52,722 nucleotides of DNA from JBKBMT01 sp046295655 (GTDB lineage: Bacteria; Pseudomonadota; Alphaproteobacteria; Rhodobacterales; Rhodobacteraceae). This document shows, in pieces, positions 40,986 to 48,939 of this stretch (within the stretch, counting starts at the first letter, position 1; the number at the start of each line of letters is the position of its first letter). Position numbers and translations under genes: made by a program. The stretch lies in contig JBKBMT010000012.1 of the NCBI GenBank assembly GCA_046295655.1, positions 1 through 52,722 of the forward strand, read 5' to 3'. The notes below the pieces were generated by a model, which was not told the DNA's origin, searched no databases, and worked only from the letters and a program-made list of their open reading frames with translations.

Positions 40986-41855
40986 TCACGCCGCCTCCTG
41001 CTTCAGCGACCGCAACGCCGTCTCGAGGTCGCCAAACGGGGGGCGGACATGGTGCGGGGTGTGCTGGCGGCCGACCTCGATGCAGATATTGGCGGGGTGC
41101 CGATGCAAGTTCGCGACGAGAACCTCGCGGATGAGGCTGTAGAAATGCCCGTCCTCGTCCGCCACTGCTCTCATCTTTGCCGCGAAGGGGCCGACGAGGC
41201 CATAGGCAAGAAAGACGCCCAGGAAAGTGCCGACCAGCGCACCGCCGATCATCTTTCCCAGGATCTCCGGCGGCTGGTCGATCGAGGACATTGTCTTGAT
41301 GACGCCTAGAACGGCGGCGACGATCCCGAGCGCCGGCAACGCATCGGCCACGGTCTGCAGGGCATGGCTCGAATGCAGCGTGTGGTGCTTCAGGGTCTCC
41401 ATCCGCTTGTCGAGGACTTCCTCGACCTGGTGGGGGTCATCATAGTTCATCGAGGCCGCGCGCAGGGTATCGCAGATCAGATCGACCGCTTCGTGATCCG
41501 CCAGGATGCGCGGATACCGGGCGAAGATCGGCGAGCCAGCCGGGCTTTCGACATGCTCTTCCAGCGCGACGGGGTTGCTGCGGGCCAGCCTGATCAGCTC
41601 GAACAGCAGGCAGAGAAGGTCGCGATAATCCGCGGGCTTCCATCTCGGACCCTTGAAGACCCGACCGACGTCGCGCAGCGTCTGCTTTGCGGTGGCGCCA
41701 TCGTTGGCAAGCAGGAAGGCCCCCGTCGCCGCCCCGCCGATCATCGCGAGTTCGAACGGCAGCGCCGCGAGGATGATGCCGAGCTTGCCGCCTGCGGCCA
41801 TGTAGCCGCCGAACACCATCACGAACACGACGCCGATGCCGATGATGCCGATCAT
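40986..41855 (-). CDS. motA: Flagellar motor stator protein MotA
   Basis: 289 aa, the usual alphaproteobacterial length. The first helix reads MIGIIGIGVVFVMVFGGYMA. A conserved cytoplasmic loop has motor charges, and two C-terminal helices carry the pore prolines (HALQTVADALPALGIVAAVL; GTFLGVFLAYGLVGPFAAKM). It forms the proton channel with MotB. motB is not adjacent or elsewhere in the window, which is unusual. Confidence 0.96.
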   Translation of the reverse strand: MIGIIGIGVVFVMVFGGYMAAGGKLGIILAALPFELAMIGGAATGAFLLANDGATAKQTLRDVGRVFKGPRWKPADYRDLLCLLFELIRLARSNPVALEEHVESPAGSPIFARYPRILADHEAVDLICDTLRAASMNYDDPHQVEEVLDKRMETLKHHTLHSSHALQTVADALPALGIVAAVLGVIKTMSSIDQPPEILGKMIGGALVGTFLGVFLAYGLVGPFAAKMRAVADEDGHFYSLIREVLVANLHRHPANICIEVGRQHTPHHVRPPFGDLETALRSLKQEAA

Positions 41856-41917
41856 AGCCTGCGCTCCGTTCCTGTCGGATACGACCCTGCCAGTGCGGGG
41901 TTAAGGATCCGCTGCCG

Positions 41918-42505
41918 TCACTCGCGCGGGACAAGGGCGTTGCGGCCGGCGAGCAGCACGCCCATTGCATAGGCCTTCCCCGGATCCATCCCCGACAGGA
42001 CCGCGGCCGCCGCCTCTGGACGCATCCGCGCAAGGAATCCGGCGGCGAATTCCGGCGCCATGACCTCGAACAGCAGCGCGGCATCCTTGGGCTTCATCGC
42101 CTCGTAGACTTCGGTGAGGCGAACGAGGTCGGCCTCTGCGGCGCCGTCGGCGCGTGCCAGCGTCTCGGAGATCGCCGCCTCGGCCTCTTCCAGATCCTGC
42201 AGCCTTTCGCGCAGCAGCGCCTCGGCCTCGGCCAGTTCAGACAGACGTGTCTCCAGCGCAACCTCCCGCGCCGCAATCCGCTCTTCCCGCAGGCGGAACG
42301 CTTCCACCTGGGCCAGCGGGGGAGGGGCGCAGCCGGCAGGGCCGGACAGCGCCGGCCCCGGTTCGGGCACGAGGGCGCGTGCATCCTGCAGGCCGATACC
42401 AACCCTGATCGCCCCCGAGCACAACAGAAAACCCGCCAGAACCACCAGAACGCTCCGGCGTCGGCCCGGCCTGCGCGCCGGCCGATCGGTGCCCCGCGCC
42501 GTCAT
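41918..42505 (-). CDS. MotE-family (MgtE intracellular-domain-like) flagellar protein
   Basis: 195 aa. One N-terminal transmembrane segment (RSVLVVLAGFLLCSGAIRVG), a coiled coil rich in Glu, Ala and Arg at about residues 65-120, then a helical MgtE_N-like domain (EVYEAMKPKDAALLFEVMAP; MRPEAAAAVLSGMDPGKAYA). This layout fits MotE, a periplasmic chaperone of the stator protein MotC in rhizobia. The start ATG overlaps the orf121 stop by 4 bp. The assignment is by domain layout and position. Confidence 0.75.
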   Translation of the reverse strand: MTARGTDRPARRPGRRRSVLVVLAGFLLCSGAIRVGIGLQDARALVPEPGPALSGPAGCAPPPLAQVEAFRLREERIAAREVALETRLSELAEAEALLRERLQDLEEAEAAISETLARADGAAEADLVRLTEVYEAMKPKDAALLFEVMAPEFAAGFLARMRPEAAAAVLSGMDPGKAYAMGVLLAGRNALVPRE

Positions 42506-42867
42506 TCCGCGACCTCCGGCTGGCGCAGCGGACGACGGCGCACGAACCGCAGACGCCGGTCGGCTTCGCCCCGCGCTCCGGGCTCGGGCAGATCGTGGAG
42601 CGAGGCCATGAGCAGTTCCAGCCTGGTTGCCGCAGCCTCGGCCTGCACGGTGAGCGCCTCCAGACGCTCCGTCGATCCGGCTGCCGAATCGCCGGCCTTC
42701 GCCAGCGCGCGCGTCAGGTCGTCGACCTGCATCGAGAGAACCGCGATCGCCCCGCCCATGCCCGATTCGACATCGCCGAAGTGCGAAAGGCGGCGGCCCA
42801 GCACGAAACAGTAGATCGCCGCACCGAAGGCCCCTGCCGCAAGCAGGACATCCGCGATCAGCTCCAT
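42502..42867 (-). CDS. Small membrane-anchored flagellar-cluster protein (DUF6468-like)
   Basis: 121 aa. One N-terminal helix (ELIADVLLAAGAFGAAIYCF), a coiled-coil middle (MQVDDLTRALAKAGDSAAGS; LTVQAEAAATRLELLMASLH), and a basic tail. The pattern resembles the alphaproteobacterial DUF6468 flagellar proteins found beside fliL. It is coupled to the MotE-like gene and lies 9 bp after fliL. Function unknown. Confidence 0.7.
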   Translation of the reverse strand: MELIADVLLAAGAFGAAIYCFVLGRRLSHFGDVESGMGGAIAVLSMQVDDLTRALAKAGDSAAGSTERLEALTVQAEAAATRLELLMASLHDLPEPGARGEADRRLRFVRRRPLRQPEVAE

Positions 42868-42876
42868 CGGTTTCTC

Positions 42877-43350
42877 CTAGTTCAGAACGAATTCGGCGAT
42901 CAGCAGGTCCCGGACCCGCCCTTCGCCGGTGACCATCTGGATCCGCCGCAGCATCTGCGCACGAAGACGGATCAGCGCAGCCGGGTCCTCGAGGTCTGAA
43001 AGCTCCACCGCCCGAAGGTAGCCGTTCAGCACATCGACCACCCGCGGCATCAGAAGCGCGACCTCGGACTGATGGGCACGCGCCACCTCGACCTGGGCGC
43101 TGAAGCGCAGATGTCGGCTGCGCGCTTCGGGGCCGAGCGTGACCACCAGCGGCTCGATCGGGACGAAGGCGATGTCGGGCAGCCTTGCAGGCCCAACCCC
43201 ACCCGATACGCCGGGGACCGGCAGGAGACCCGAATAGGCAGCATAGAAACCGCCGGCGCCAAGCGCGAGAGAGAGGACCAGTGCTGCCGCCAGCAGGCGC
43301 GTCGATCCGCGCGGCTTCGGCACCGTCTCGGGGCTGGCCGTTTCGGTCAT
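42877..43350 (-). CDS. fliL: Flagellar basal body-associated protein FliL
   Basis: 157 aa. An N-terminal transmembrane helix (LLAAALVLSLALGAGGFYAA) is followed by the FliL periplasmic domain (PDIAFVPIEPLVVTLGPEA; LRFSAQVEVA; MPRVVDVLNGYLRAVELSDL; VRDLLIAEFVLN). It surrounds or stabilises MotAB stators. First gene of the long minus-strand unit, divergent from fliF. Confidence 0.92.
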   Translation of the reverse strand: MTETASPETVPKPRGSTRLLAAALVLSLALGAGGFYAAYSGLLPVPGVSGGVGPARLPDIAFVPIEPLVVTLGPEARSRHLRFSAQVEVARAHQSEVALLMPRVVDVLNGYLRAVELSDLEDPAALIRLRAQMLRRIQMVTGEGRVRDLLIAEFVLN

Positions 43351-43392
43351 GCGAACCTCCGTGATGCTCGGGCCAGCATAAGCGCGTGGTCA

Positions 43393-43407
43393 CTAACCGA
43401 TTGTTAA
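43393..43407. promoter_or_regulatory. CtrA-like box, fliL / fliF divergent region
   Basis: CTAA-N7-TTAA, 7 of 8 matches to the CtrA consensus TTAA-N7-TTAA with exact spacing. It lies 43 bp from the fliL start and 54 bp from the fliF start. This is the best of four such boxes in the island. Confidence 0.6.
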
Positions 43408-43460
43408 ACGGCATCGGCGATTGCTGGGGCCACGGCAGAACGCCAGTCAGGGGATTACGC

Positions 43461-45029
43461 GTGCAGCAGCTTTTCTCGCTCTGGTCCGCTTTCGACCTGC
43501 GCCGCCGCATCGTGGTCGTCGGCGCGACCGTCGGTGTTTTCATGGCGGTCCTGGTGCTCGGCCGGATGGTCGCGCAGCCGCAGATGGCCCTGCTCTATGC
43601 GGGCCTCGAACCTGCTGCCGCGGGCGAGGTGATGCGGGCGCTCGACCAGCGCGGCACCGCCTATGAGGTCCGCGGCGAATCGATCTGGGTTCCGGCGGCA
43701 CTGCGCGACCCTTTGCGCATGAGTCTGGCCGGTGAAGGACTGCCGGCGAACGGCCCGGCGGGTTACGAGCTGCTTGATCAGCTGTCGGGCTTCGGCACCA
43801 CATCGCAGATGTTCGATGCGGCCTATCTGCGCGCGAAGGAGGGCGAGCTGGCACGCACCATCGCCGCCAGCCCGTCGATCCGCACCGCCCGGGTGCATAT
43901 CGCGCTGCCGCAGGCGCAGCCGTTCCGGCGCGAGCTTCGCGCCTCGGCTTCGGTCACGGTGACGCCGGCGGCAGGCGCGGTGTTGCCTGCCGCGCAGGCG
44001 CGCGCCCTGCGTTACCTCGTCGCCTCGGCGGTCGCGGGCCTCTCGCCCGAGGATGTGGCGGTGATCGACGGCGCCGCGGGCCTTGTCCTGACCGAAGAGA
44101 CGGGCGGTTCGGGCAGGGCCGCCGACGACCGGGCTGCAGAGCTCAAGCGGAATGTCGAGCGCATCGTGGCGGCTCGCGTCGGTGCCGGGCGGGCCGTGGT
44201 CGAGGTCAGCGTCGATCTGGAGAGGGAACGCGAATCGATCGTCGAGCGTCGCGTCGACCCCCGGAGCCGGGTCGCGATTTCCTCGGAGACCGAGGAGCGG
44301 ACGGCATCGGCCAGCGGCCAGACCGAAGGCGTCACCGTCGCCTCGAACCTGCCGGAGGGCGACGCCTCGGGCAAGGACCGGCAGCGCAGCCAGACGTCCG
44401 AGACCCGCGAGCGCGTCAACTACGAGGTATCGGAGGTGAGCCGGCAGCTGCAGCGGGACCCCGGCGGGGTGCGGCGGATCACCGTGGCGGTGCTTGTCGA
44501 TGGCATCCGGGCCGACGACGGCAGCTGGATTGCAAGGCCCGCCGACGAGCTGGGCGACTTGCGCGAACTGGTTGCAGCCGCAATCGGCTTCGACGCCGCG
44601 CGGGGCGATCAGATCACCGTCAAGTCAATGCAATTCGACATGACCGAGGCCCGGGGATCGGCCCCGCCTGCCCCGCTGCTTTCCGGGCTCGACTGGATGG
44701 TATTGATCCAGACCCTCGTCGCCGCCGGTGTCGCGCTCGTGCTCGGACTGTTCGTCCTGCGACCGCTTCTCGTGACCGCGCGACGGCTGTCGCCGCCGCC
44801 GCCGCTATCCCTTCCTTCGGCGCTGCCGGATGGCGGACTGACGGGCGAGATCGACACCGGCGGCGACGGACCGGCACCCCGGCTGGCGGCACCGGCGCAT
44901 CCCCGTGCCGAGGCCGAGGTGGGGGCCGAGGATCCCGTCGAACGGCTTCGCCGACTGATCGCTGAGCGGCAGACGGAATCGATTGAAATCCTGCGCGGCT
45001 GGATGGACGAACACGAGGAGGCGCGCTGA
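43461..45029 (+). CDS. fliF: Flagellar MS-ring protein FliF
   Basis: 522 aa from a GTG start (VQQLFSLWSAFDLRRR) with AGGGG seven bases upstream; an in-frame GTG at 43386 overlaps the CtrA-like site and is less likely. First transmembrane helix IVVVGATVGVFMAVLVLGRM; ring-building motifs (QMALLYAGLEPAAAGEVMRA; QLSGFGTTSQMFDAAYLRAK; TARVHIALP); second helix WMVLIQTLVAAGVALVLGLF. The C-terminal cytoplasmic tail, which binds FliG, ends RGWMDEHEEAR. Confidence 0.95.
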   Translation: MQQLFSLWSAFDLRRRIVVVGATVGVFMAVLVLGRMVAQPQMALLYAGLEPAAAGEVMRALDQRGTAYEVRGESIWVPAALRDPLRMSLAGEGLPANGPAGYELLDQLSGFGTTSQMFDAAYLRAKEGELARTIAASPSIRTARVHIALPQAQPFRRELRASASVTVTPAAGAVLPAAQARALRYLVASAVAGLSPEDVAVIDGAAGLVLTEETGGSGRAADDRAAELKRNVERIVAARVGAGRAVVEVSVDLERERESIVERRVDPRSRVAISSETEERTASASGQTEGVTVASNLPEGDASGKDRQRSQTSETRERVNYEVSEVSRQLQRDPGGVRRITVAVLVDGIRADDGSWIARPADELGDLRELVAAAIGFDAARGDQITVKSMQFDMTEARGSAPPAPLLSGLDWMVLIQTLVAAGVALVLGLFVLRPLLVTARRLSPPPPLSLPSALPDGGLTGEIDTGGDGPAPRLAAPAHPRAEAEVGAEDPVERLRRLIAERQTESIEILRGWMDEHEEAR

Positions 45030-45619
45030 TGCCCGGTCCGGTCCGGCTCGAGGTGTTCGACATCGTTCCGGCACCCGGCGGGGCACAGTCCGACAGCCTC
45101 GCCGGCGAGATCGAGGAAGCCCGGCTTGCGGCGTTCGAAGCCGGATACCGTGCGGGATGGGACGATGCTTCGGCCGCGCGGCAGGACGAAGACGCGCGGC
45201 TACGCGAGGATCTCGCGCGCAACCTGCAGGCACTGTCCTTCACCTTTCACGAAGCCCGCGCGCATGTGCTGGCCGCACTCGGGCCGCTGGTATCGGACAT
45301 GGCCGCGGTGCTTCTGCCGGAGATCGCGCGCGCAAGCCTTCCCCATCTGGTGGCCGAGGCGCTGGGCCCTTTCGCGGAGATGGCCGCCGATGCTCCGGTG
45401 CGGGTTCTGGTGCACCCGGACGCCGCACCGGCAGTGCGGGCGCTCCTGCCCGACGACGCATCGCTTCCCCTGACCGTTGTCGAGGATGCCTCGCTTGCCG
45501 CAGGCGCGGTGCGGATGCTGCTTGGCGCGGTCGAGACCCGACTCGACACCGACGCGGCACTCGGCGCGATCCGCGCAGCGCTTTCCGATTTCCTGACACT
45601 CAACACGATGGAGCCGTGA
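45029..45619 (+). CDS. FliH-like flagellar export protein
   Basis: 196 aa. Glu/Ala/Arg-rich helical N-terminal half (EEARLAAFEAGYRAGWDDAS is a FliH-type pattern) and a C-terminal domain of V-ATPase subunit E character (VRVLVHPDAAPAVRALLPDD; AVETRLDTDAALGAIRAALS). FliH anchors and regulates FliI. Placed between fliF and fliN, as expected, although fliG is missing. Overlaps fliF by one base. Confidence 0.8.
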   Translation: MPGPVRLEVFDIVPAPGGAQSDSLAGEIEEARLAAFEAGYRAGWDDASAARQDEDARLREDLARNLQALSFTFHEARAHVLAALGPLVSDMAAVLLPEIARASLPHLVAEALGPFAEMAADAPVRVLVHPDAAPAVRALLPDDASLPLTVVEDASLAAGAVRMLLGAVETRLDTDAALGAIRAALSDFLTLNTMEP

Positions 45620-45620
45620 C

Positions 45621-45899
45621 ATGGACGACATCCGCGACCCGGACGCGACCGGCCCGTTCGGGCAGGTCCCGATCGAGATCACCATCTCGGTCGGTCGCGC
45701 CAGACCGCAGGTGCGGGACCTTCTGCGTCTGCGCCGCGATGCGGTGCTGCCGCTCGACCGTCGGGTCGAGGACCCGGTGGAGCTGTACGTGGGCGACCGG
45801 CTGATTGCCCGGGGGGAGCTTCAGGAACTCGACGGAGACCAGGCGGGCCAGCTCGCGGTGCGCCTGACCGAGGTCGTCAACCTGCGCGGCGGACTGTGA
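45621..45899 (+). CDS. fliN: Flagellar motor switch protein FliN
   Basis: 92 aa. A SpoA-type domain: VPIEITISVGRARPQVRDLL, RRVEDPVELYVGDRLIARGE, then LTEVVNLRGGL. Forms the C-ring base with FliM, which is not in this window. The stop overlaps the fliP GTG start by 3 bp. Confidence 0.94.
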   Translation: MDDIRDPDATGPFGQVPIEITISVGRARPQVRDLLRLRRDAVLPLDRRVEDPVELYVGDRLIARGELQELDGDQAGQLAVRLTEVVNLRGGL

Positions 45900-46615
45900 T
45901 ACGTCTGGCGCTCACCGCGCTGCTGCTTGCCGCCGGTCCGGCCATGGGGCAGGAACTGACCATCTCGCTTGGCGAAGGGGGGTCGTTCACCGCGCGGACG
46001 GTTCAGCTTCTGGCCCTGATCACCGTCTTGAGCCTCGTGCCGGGCCTCGCGGTGATGATCACCTGCTTCCCCTTCGTGGTCACAGTCCTCTCGATCCTGC
46101 GCCAGGCGATCGGGCTGCAGGCCGCACCGCCCAACATGCTGATCGTGACCCTGGCGCTGTTCCTGACCTGGTTCGTCATGGACCCGGTTCTTACCGAAGC
46201 CTGGCAGAACGGGATCGGCCCGCTGTCCGAAGGCAACATGCCGCTGGACGAGGCCATCGGCCTCGCTCTGGATCCGTTCCGCCGCTTCATGGCCGCCCGT
46301 CTGGAGCCCGATACATTCGCGGCCATGGCGGCGCTTCGGCCGGGGATCGCGCCCGATCTGCCAATGGTGGAGGCGCCCCTGTCGCTGCTCGTCCCGTCGT
46401 TCCTGTTGAGCGAGATTTCCCGTGCCTTCGAGATCGGCTTCCTGATCTTCCTGCCGTTCCTGATCATCGACCTCGTCGTGGCCGCAATCCTGATGTCGAT
46501 GGGCATGATGATGGTGCCGCCGGCAATCGTGTCGCTGCCGTTCAAGCTTGCCTTCTTCGTCGTCGCCGACGGCTGGGCGCTGATCGCCGGAGCACTCGTC
46601 CGCAGCTATGGTTAG
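45896..46615 (+). CDS. fliP: Flagellar export gate protein FliP
   Basis: 239 aa. Starts at GTG inside the fliN stop. A signal-like N-terminus (IRLALTALLLAAGPAMGQE) is followed by FliP hallmarks: LALITVLSLVPGLAVMITCF, TVLSILRQAIGLQAAPPNML, and the C-terminal LVVAAILMSMGMMMVPPAIV. Pentameric core of the export gate with FliQ and FliR. Last gene of the flagellar island. Confidence 0.97.
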   Translation: MIRLALTALLLAAGPAMGQELTISLGEGGSFTARTVQLLALITVLSLVPGLAVMITCFPFVVTVLSILRQAIGLQAAPPNMLIVTLALFLTWFVMDPVLTEAWQNGIGPLSEGNMPLDEAIGLALDPFRRFMAARLEPDTFAAMAALRPGIAPDLPMVEAPLSLLVPSFLLSEISRAFEIGFLIFLPFLIIDLVVAAILMSMGMMMVPPAIVSLPFKLAFFVVADGWALIAGALVRSYG

Positions 46616-46648
46616 GGCGGCGTCGGCCGGTCCGGCGCCACGATCTGG

Positions 46649-47518
46649 TCAGCTGCGAACCAGTTTCTCGTAGGCCGTTGCGATGTCGCGTGTCAGCTGC
46701 CCGACCTGGTAGTGATGGTCGCCGATCTGGCCCACCGGCGTAACCTCGGCCGCGGTGCCCGTGAGCCAGCATTGCTGGAAGCTGCCCAGCTCCTCGGGCA
46801 TGATGTGTCGCTCGTGCACGCTGATGCCCATGTCCCGCAGCATGCCGATGACCGTCTGCCGGGTGATCCCGTTCAGGATCGCGTCGGGGATCGGGGTATG
46901 CACCTCGTTGTCGCGGACGAAGAACACGTTGGCCCCCGTCGCCTCGGCGACATAGCCACGGTAATCGAAGAACAGCGCGTCGGAACAGCCCTTTTCCTCG
47001 GCCGCATGCTTCGACATGGTGCAGATCATGTAAAGCCCGGCAGCCTTGGCCGCGGTCGGGATGGTTTCGGGGCTGGGGCGTTTCCATTTCGCGATGTCGA
47101 GCTTTGCGCCCTGCCATTTGGCATCGCCGTAGTAGGCACCCCATTCCCAGCAGGCAACCGCCAGCCGCACCCGGTTGCGCCGGGCGGCTACCCCCATGTC
47201 CTCGCCCGATCCGCGCCAGGCGACGGCACGCACATAGGCATCCTTCAGCCCGTTCGCCTTCAGCACCTGCGCCTTTGCATCCTCGATCTGATCGACGGTC
47301 CACGGGATCGGCATGTCCAGAAGCCGGCCTGATTCCAGCAGCCGCTCGGAATGTTCCCGACTCTTGAAGATCCGCCCGTTGTAGCACCTCTCGCCTTCGA
47401 ACACCGAAGAGGCGTAATGCAGTGCATGGGTCAGAATGTGGACCTTGGCCTCGCGCCATTCGACCAATGCCCCATCCATCCAGATCTTGCCGTCCCGATC
47501 GTCGTAAGCCCCGGCCAT
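46649..47518 (-). CDS. ilvE: Branched-chain amino acid aminotransferase
   Basis: PLP-dependent class IV aminotransferase making Leu, Ile and Val from their 2-oxoacids. 289 aa from MAGAYDDRDGKIWMDGALVE, preceded by AGGAGGGG. Family features are the HYASSVFEGERCY substrate-binding loop, the SKHAAEEKG lysine region, RGYVAEATGANVFF, and TPIPDAILNGITRQTVIGM. A longer upstream frame lacks similarity. Convergent with fliP and divergent from petP. Confidence 0.95.
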   Translation of the reverse strand: MAGAYDDRDGKIWMDGALVEWREAKVHILTHALHYASSVFEGERCYNGRIFKSREHSERLLESGRLLDMPIPWTVDQIEDAKAQVLKANGLKDAYVRAVAWRGSGEDMGVAARRNRVRLAVACWEWGAYYGDAKWQGAKLDIAKWKRPSPETIPTAAKAAGLYMICTMSKHAAEEKGCSDALFFDYRGYVAEATGANVFFVRDNEVHTPIPDAILNGITRQTVIGMLRDMGISVHERHIMPEELGSFQQCWLTGTAAEVTPVGQIGDHHYQVGQLTRDIATAYEKLVRS

Positions 47519-47607
47519 CGTCCCCTCCTGTTTCCGACTGTTGCGCAGATCAGGTCCGCATCGGACATAAAGTTGCGCGAAATCCTGCGGGGCGTAACAA
47601 TTGGCCC

Positions 47608-47651
47608 TTGGAAAGTCAACAAGGCTGACATAAAATTCCGAAGATTTCGGA
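47608..47651 (+). promoter_or_regulatory. petP promoter with palindromic operator
   Basis: A -35 TTGGAA (47608-47613), 17-bp spacer and -10 TAAAAT (47631-47636) make a good housekeeping promoter. Directly after the -10, covering the expected start point, lies the perfect dyad TCCGAA-GAT-TTCGGA (47637-47651), 24 bp before the petP ATG. The position suits repression by a MarR-type protein such as PetP itself. Confidence 0.6.
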
Positions 47652-47675
47652 TGACCGTCGAGGAGACGACTTCGC

Positions 47676-48188
47676 ATGGCCGACACCGGACCGGGACCGG
47701 CGCCCGGGGGCGAGACGCTGCTGTTCCTGACCGACGAGCAGCTGCGCAAGGGAATCGAGGCGATGTTCTTTGCCTACCGCGGCTTCACGGCCGATCCCGA
47801 CCGCATCCTCGAACGCCATGACTACGGCCGCGCCCACCATCGCGCGATCCACTTCATTCACCGCAGCCCGGGCACGACGGTGAACAACCTGCTGTCTATC
47901 CTCGGCGTCACCAAGCAGAGCCTCAACCGGGTCCTGCGCACCCTGATCGCGGACGGACTGGTGGAAAGCCGGGTCGGCACCGAGGACCGGCGCGAGCGTC
48001 ACCTGTTCCTCACCGACAGCGGCGCGGCGCTGGAGCGCGAACTGTCGGATGCGCAGCGGGCACGGATGCGGGCCGCCTACCGCGCCGCCGGGCCGGTGGC
48101 CGTGGCCGGATTCCGTCATGTGCTGGAGGCGATGATGGACCCCGAACAGCGCGCCCAGTATCTGCGCCTGAGGGAGAACGGCGGATGA
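47676..48188 (+). CDS. petP: MarR-family transcriptional regulator PetP
   Basis: 170 aa winged-helix regulator. The helix-turn-helix region reads PGTTVNNLLSILGVTKQSLN, and the beta-wing reads LVESRVGTEDRRERHLFLTD. In Rhodobacter capsulatus a MarR-type gene petP precedes petR, near the bc1 genes. The same pairing is seen here, with a 4-bp overlap to petR, but without petABC in the window. Likely autoregulated (see the palindrome upstream). Confidence 0.85.
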   Translation: MADTGPGPAPGGETLLFLTDEQLRKGIEAMFFAYRGFTADPDRILERHDYGRAHHRAIHFIHRSPGTTVNNLLSILGVTKQSLNRVLRTLIADGLVESRVGTEDRRERHLFLTDSGAALERELSDAQRARMRAAYRAAGPVAVAGFRHVLEAMMDPEQRAQYLRLRENGG

Positions 48189-48886
48189 CCGGGGCCCAGA
48201 TCCACCTTCTGGTTGTGGACGACGACGAACGAATCCGGGGACTTTTGCAGAAGTTCCTGATCCGTAACGGCTTTCTGGTGACGACGGCGCGTGATGCCGC
48301 CACCGCGCGGCGACTTCTGGCCGGGCTCGACTTCGACCTGATCGTGCTCGACGTGATGATGCCGGGCGAGGACGGCCTCAGCCTGACCCGCGATCTTCGC
48401 CACTCCCGGCGCGTGCCCATCCTGCTTCTGACCGCCCGGGGCGAGACCGAACACCGGATCGACGGGTTCGAGGCCGGGGCCGACGACTATCTGGTCAAGC
48501 CCTTCGAACCGAAGGAGCTTCTGCTGCGCATCAATGCGATCCTGCGTCGGGTTCCGGCCCCGGCCGCCCCGCAGGTGCTGCCCAAGATGCTGAACCTTGG
48601 CGAGGTCCGCTACGACGTCGAGCGGGGCGAGCTTTGGCGCGGGACCGAACCCGTGCGCCTGACCGCGACCGAGGCCGCGCTGATGCGCGCCTTCGCTGCG
48701 CGACCGGGCGAGACGGTCTCGCGCGAGCGACTGGTGGGCGAACTCGGTCGCGACGAGGGCGGCGCGATGGAACGGTCGGTGGACGTGCAGATCACCCGGC
48801 TGCGGCGCAAGATCGAGGGGGACCCGAGGCAGCCGCGTTATCTGCAGACGGTGCGCGGCGAAGGTTATCGGCTGGCCCCCGACTGA
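48185..48886 (+). CDS. petR: OmpR-type DNA-binding response regulator PetR
   Basis: 233 aa. Receiver domain with acidic pocket VVDDDE, phospho-acceptor Asp56 in LIVLDVMMPGEDG, and Lys in LVKPFEPKELLLR. The C-terminal winged helix (LTATEAALMRAFAARPGETV; DVQITRLRRKIEGDPRQPRY) binds DNA. No histidine kinase gene is adjacent, as is also the case for the known petPR pair. Translationally coupled to petP. Confidence 0.9.
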   Translation: MTGAQIHLLVVDDDERIRGLLQKFLIRNGFLVTTARDAATARRLLAGLDFDLIVLDVMMPGEDGLSLTRDLRHSRRVPILLLTARGETEHRIDGFEAGADDYLVKPFEPKELLLRINAILRRVPAPAAPQVLPKMLNLGEVRYDVERGELWRGTEPVRLTATEAALMRAFAARPGETVSRERLVGELGRDEGGAMERSVDVQITRLRRKIEGDPRQPRYLQTVRGEGYRLAPD

Positions 48887-48890
48887 GGCC

Positions 48891-48921
48891 TTGACCTTCC
48901 GGTTGCTGGAAGCCCCATCTC
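48891..48921 (+). promoter_or_regulatory. CueR-type copper-responsive promoter of copA
   Basis: -35 TTGACC (48891-48896), a 19-bp spacer containing the dyad CCTTCC-GGTTGCT-GGAAG (48895-48911), then a weak -10 CATCTC (48916-48921). The long spacer and CCTTCC/GGAAG arms match known MerR-family CueR operators, including E. coli copA. Places the start point about 10 bp before the copA ATG at 48940. Confidence 0.85.
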
Positions 48922-48939
48922 GGCGGCACGGGGGTGCTG

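Noticed and set aside
46616..46648. Terminator hairpin between fliP and ilvE
   Set aside because: Only a short imperfect GC stem without a T-tract.
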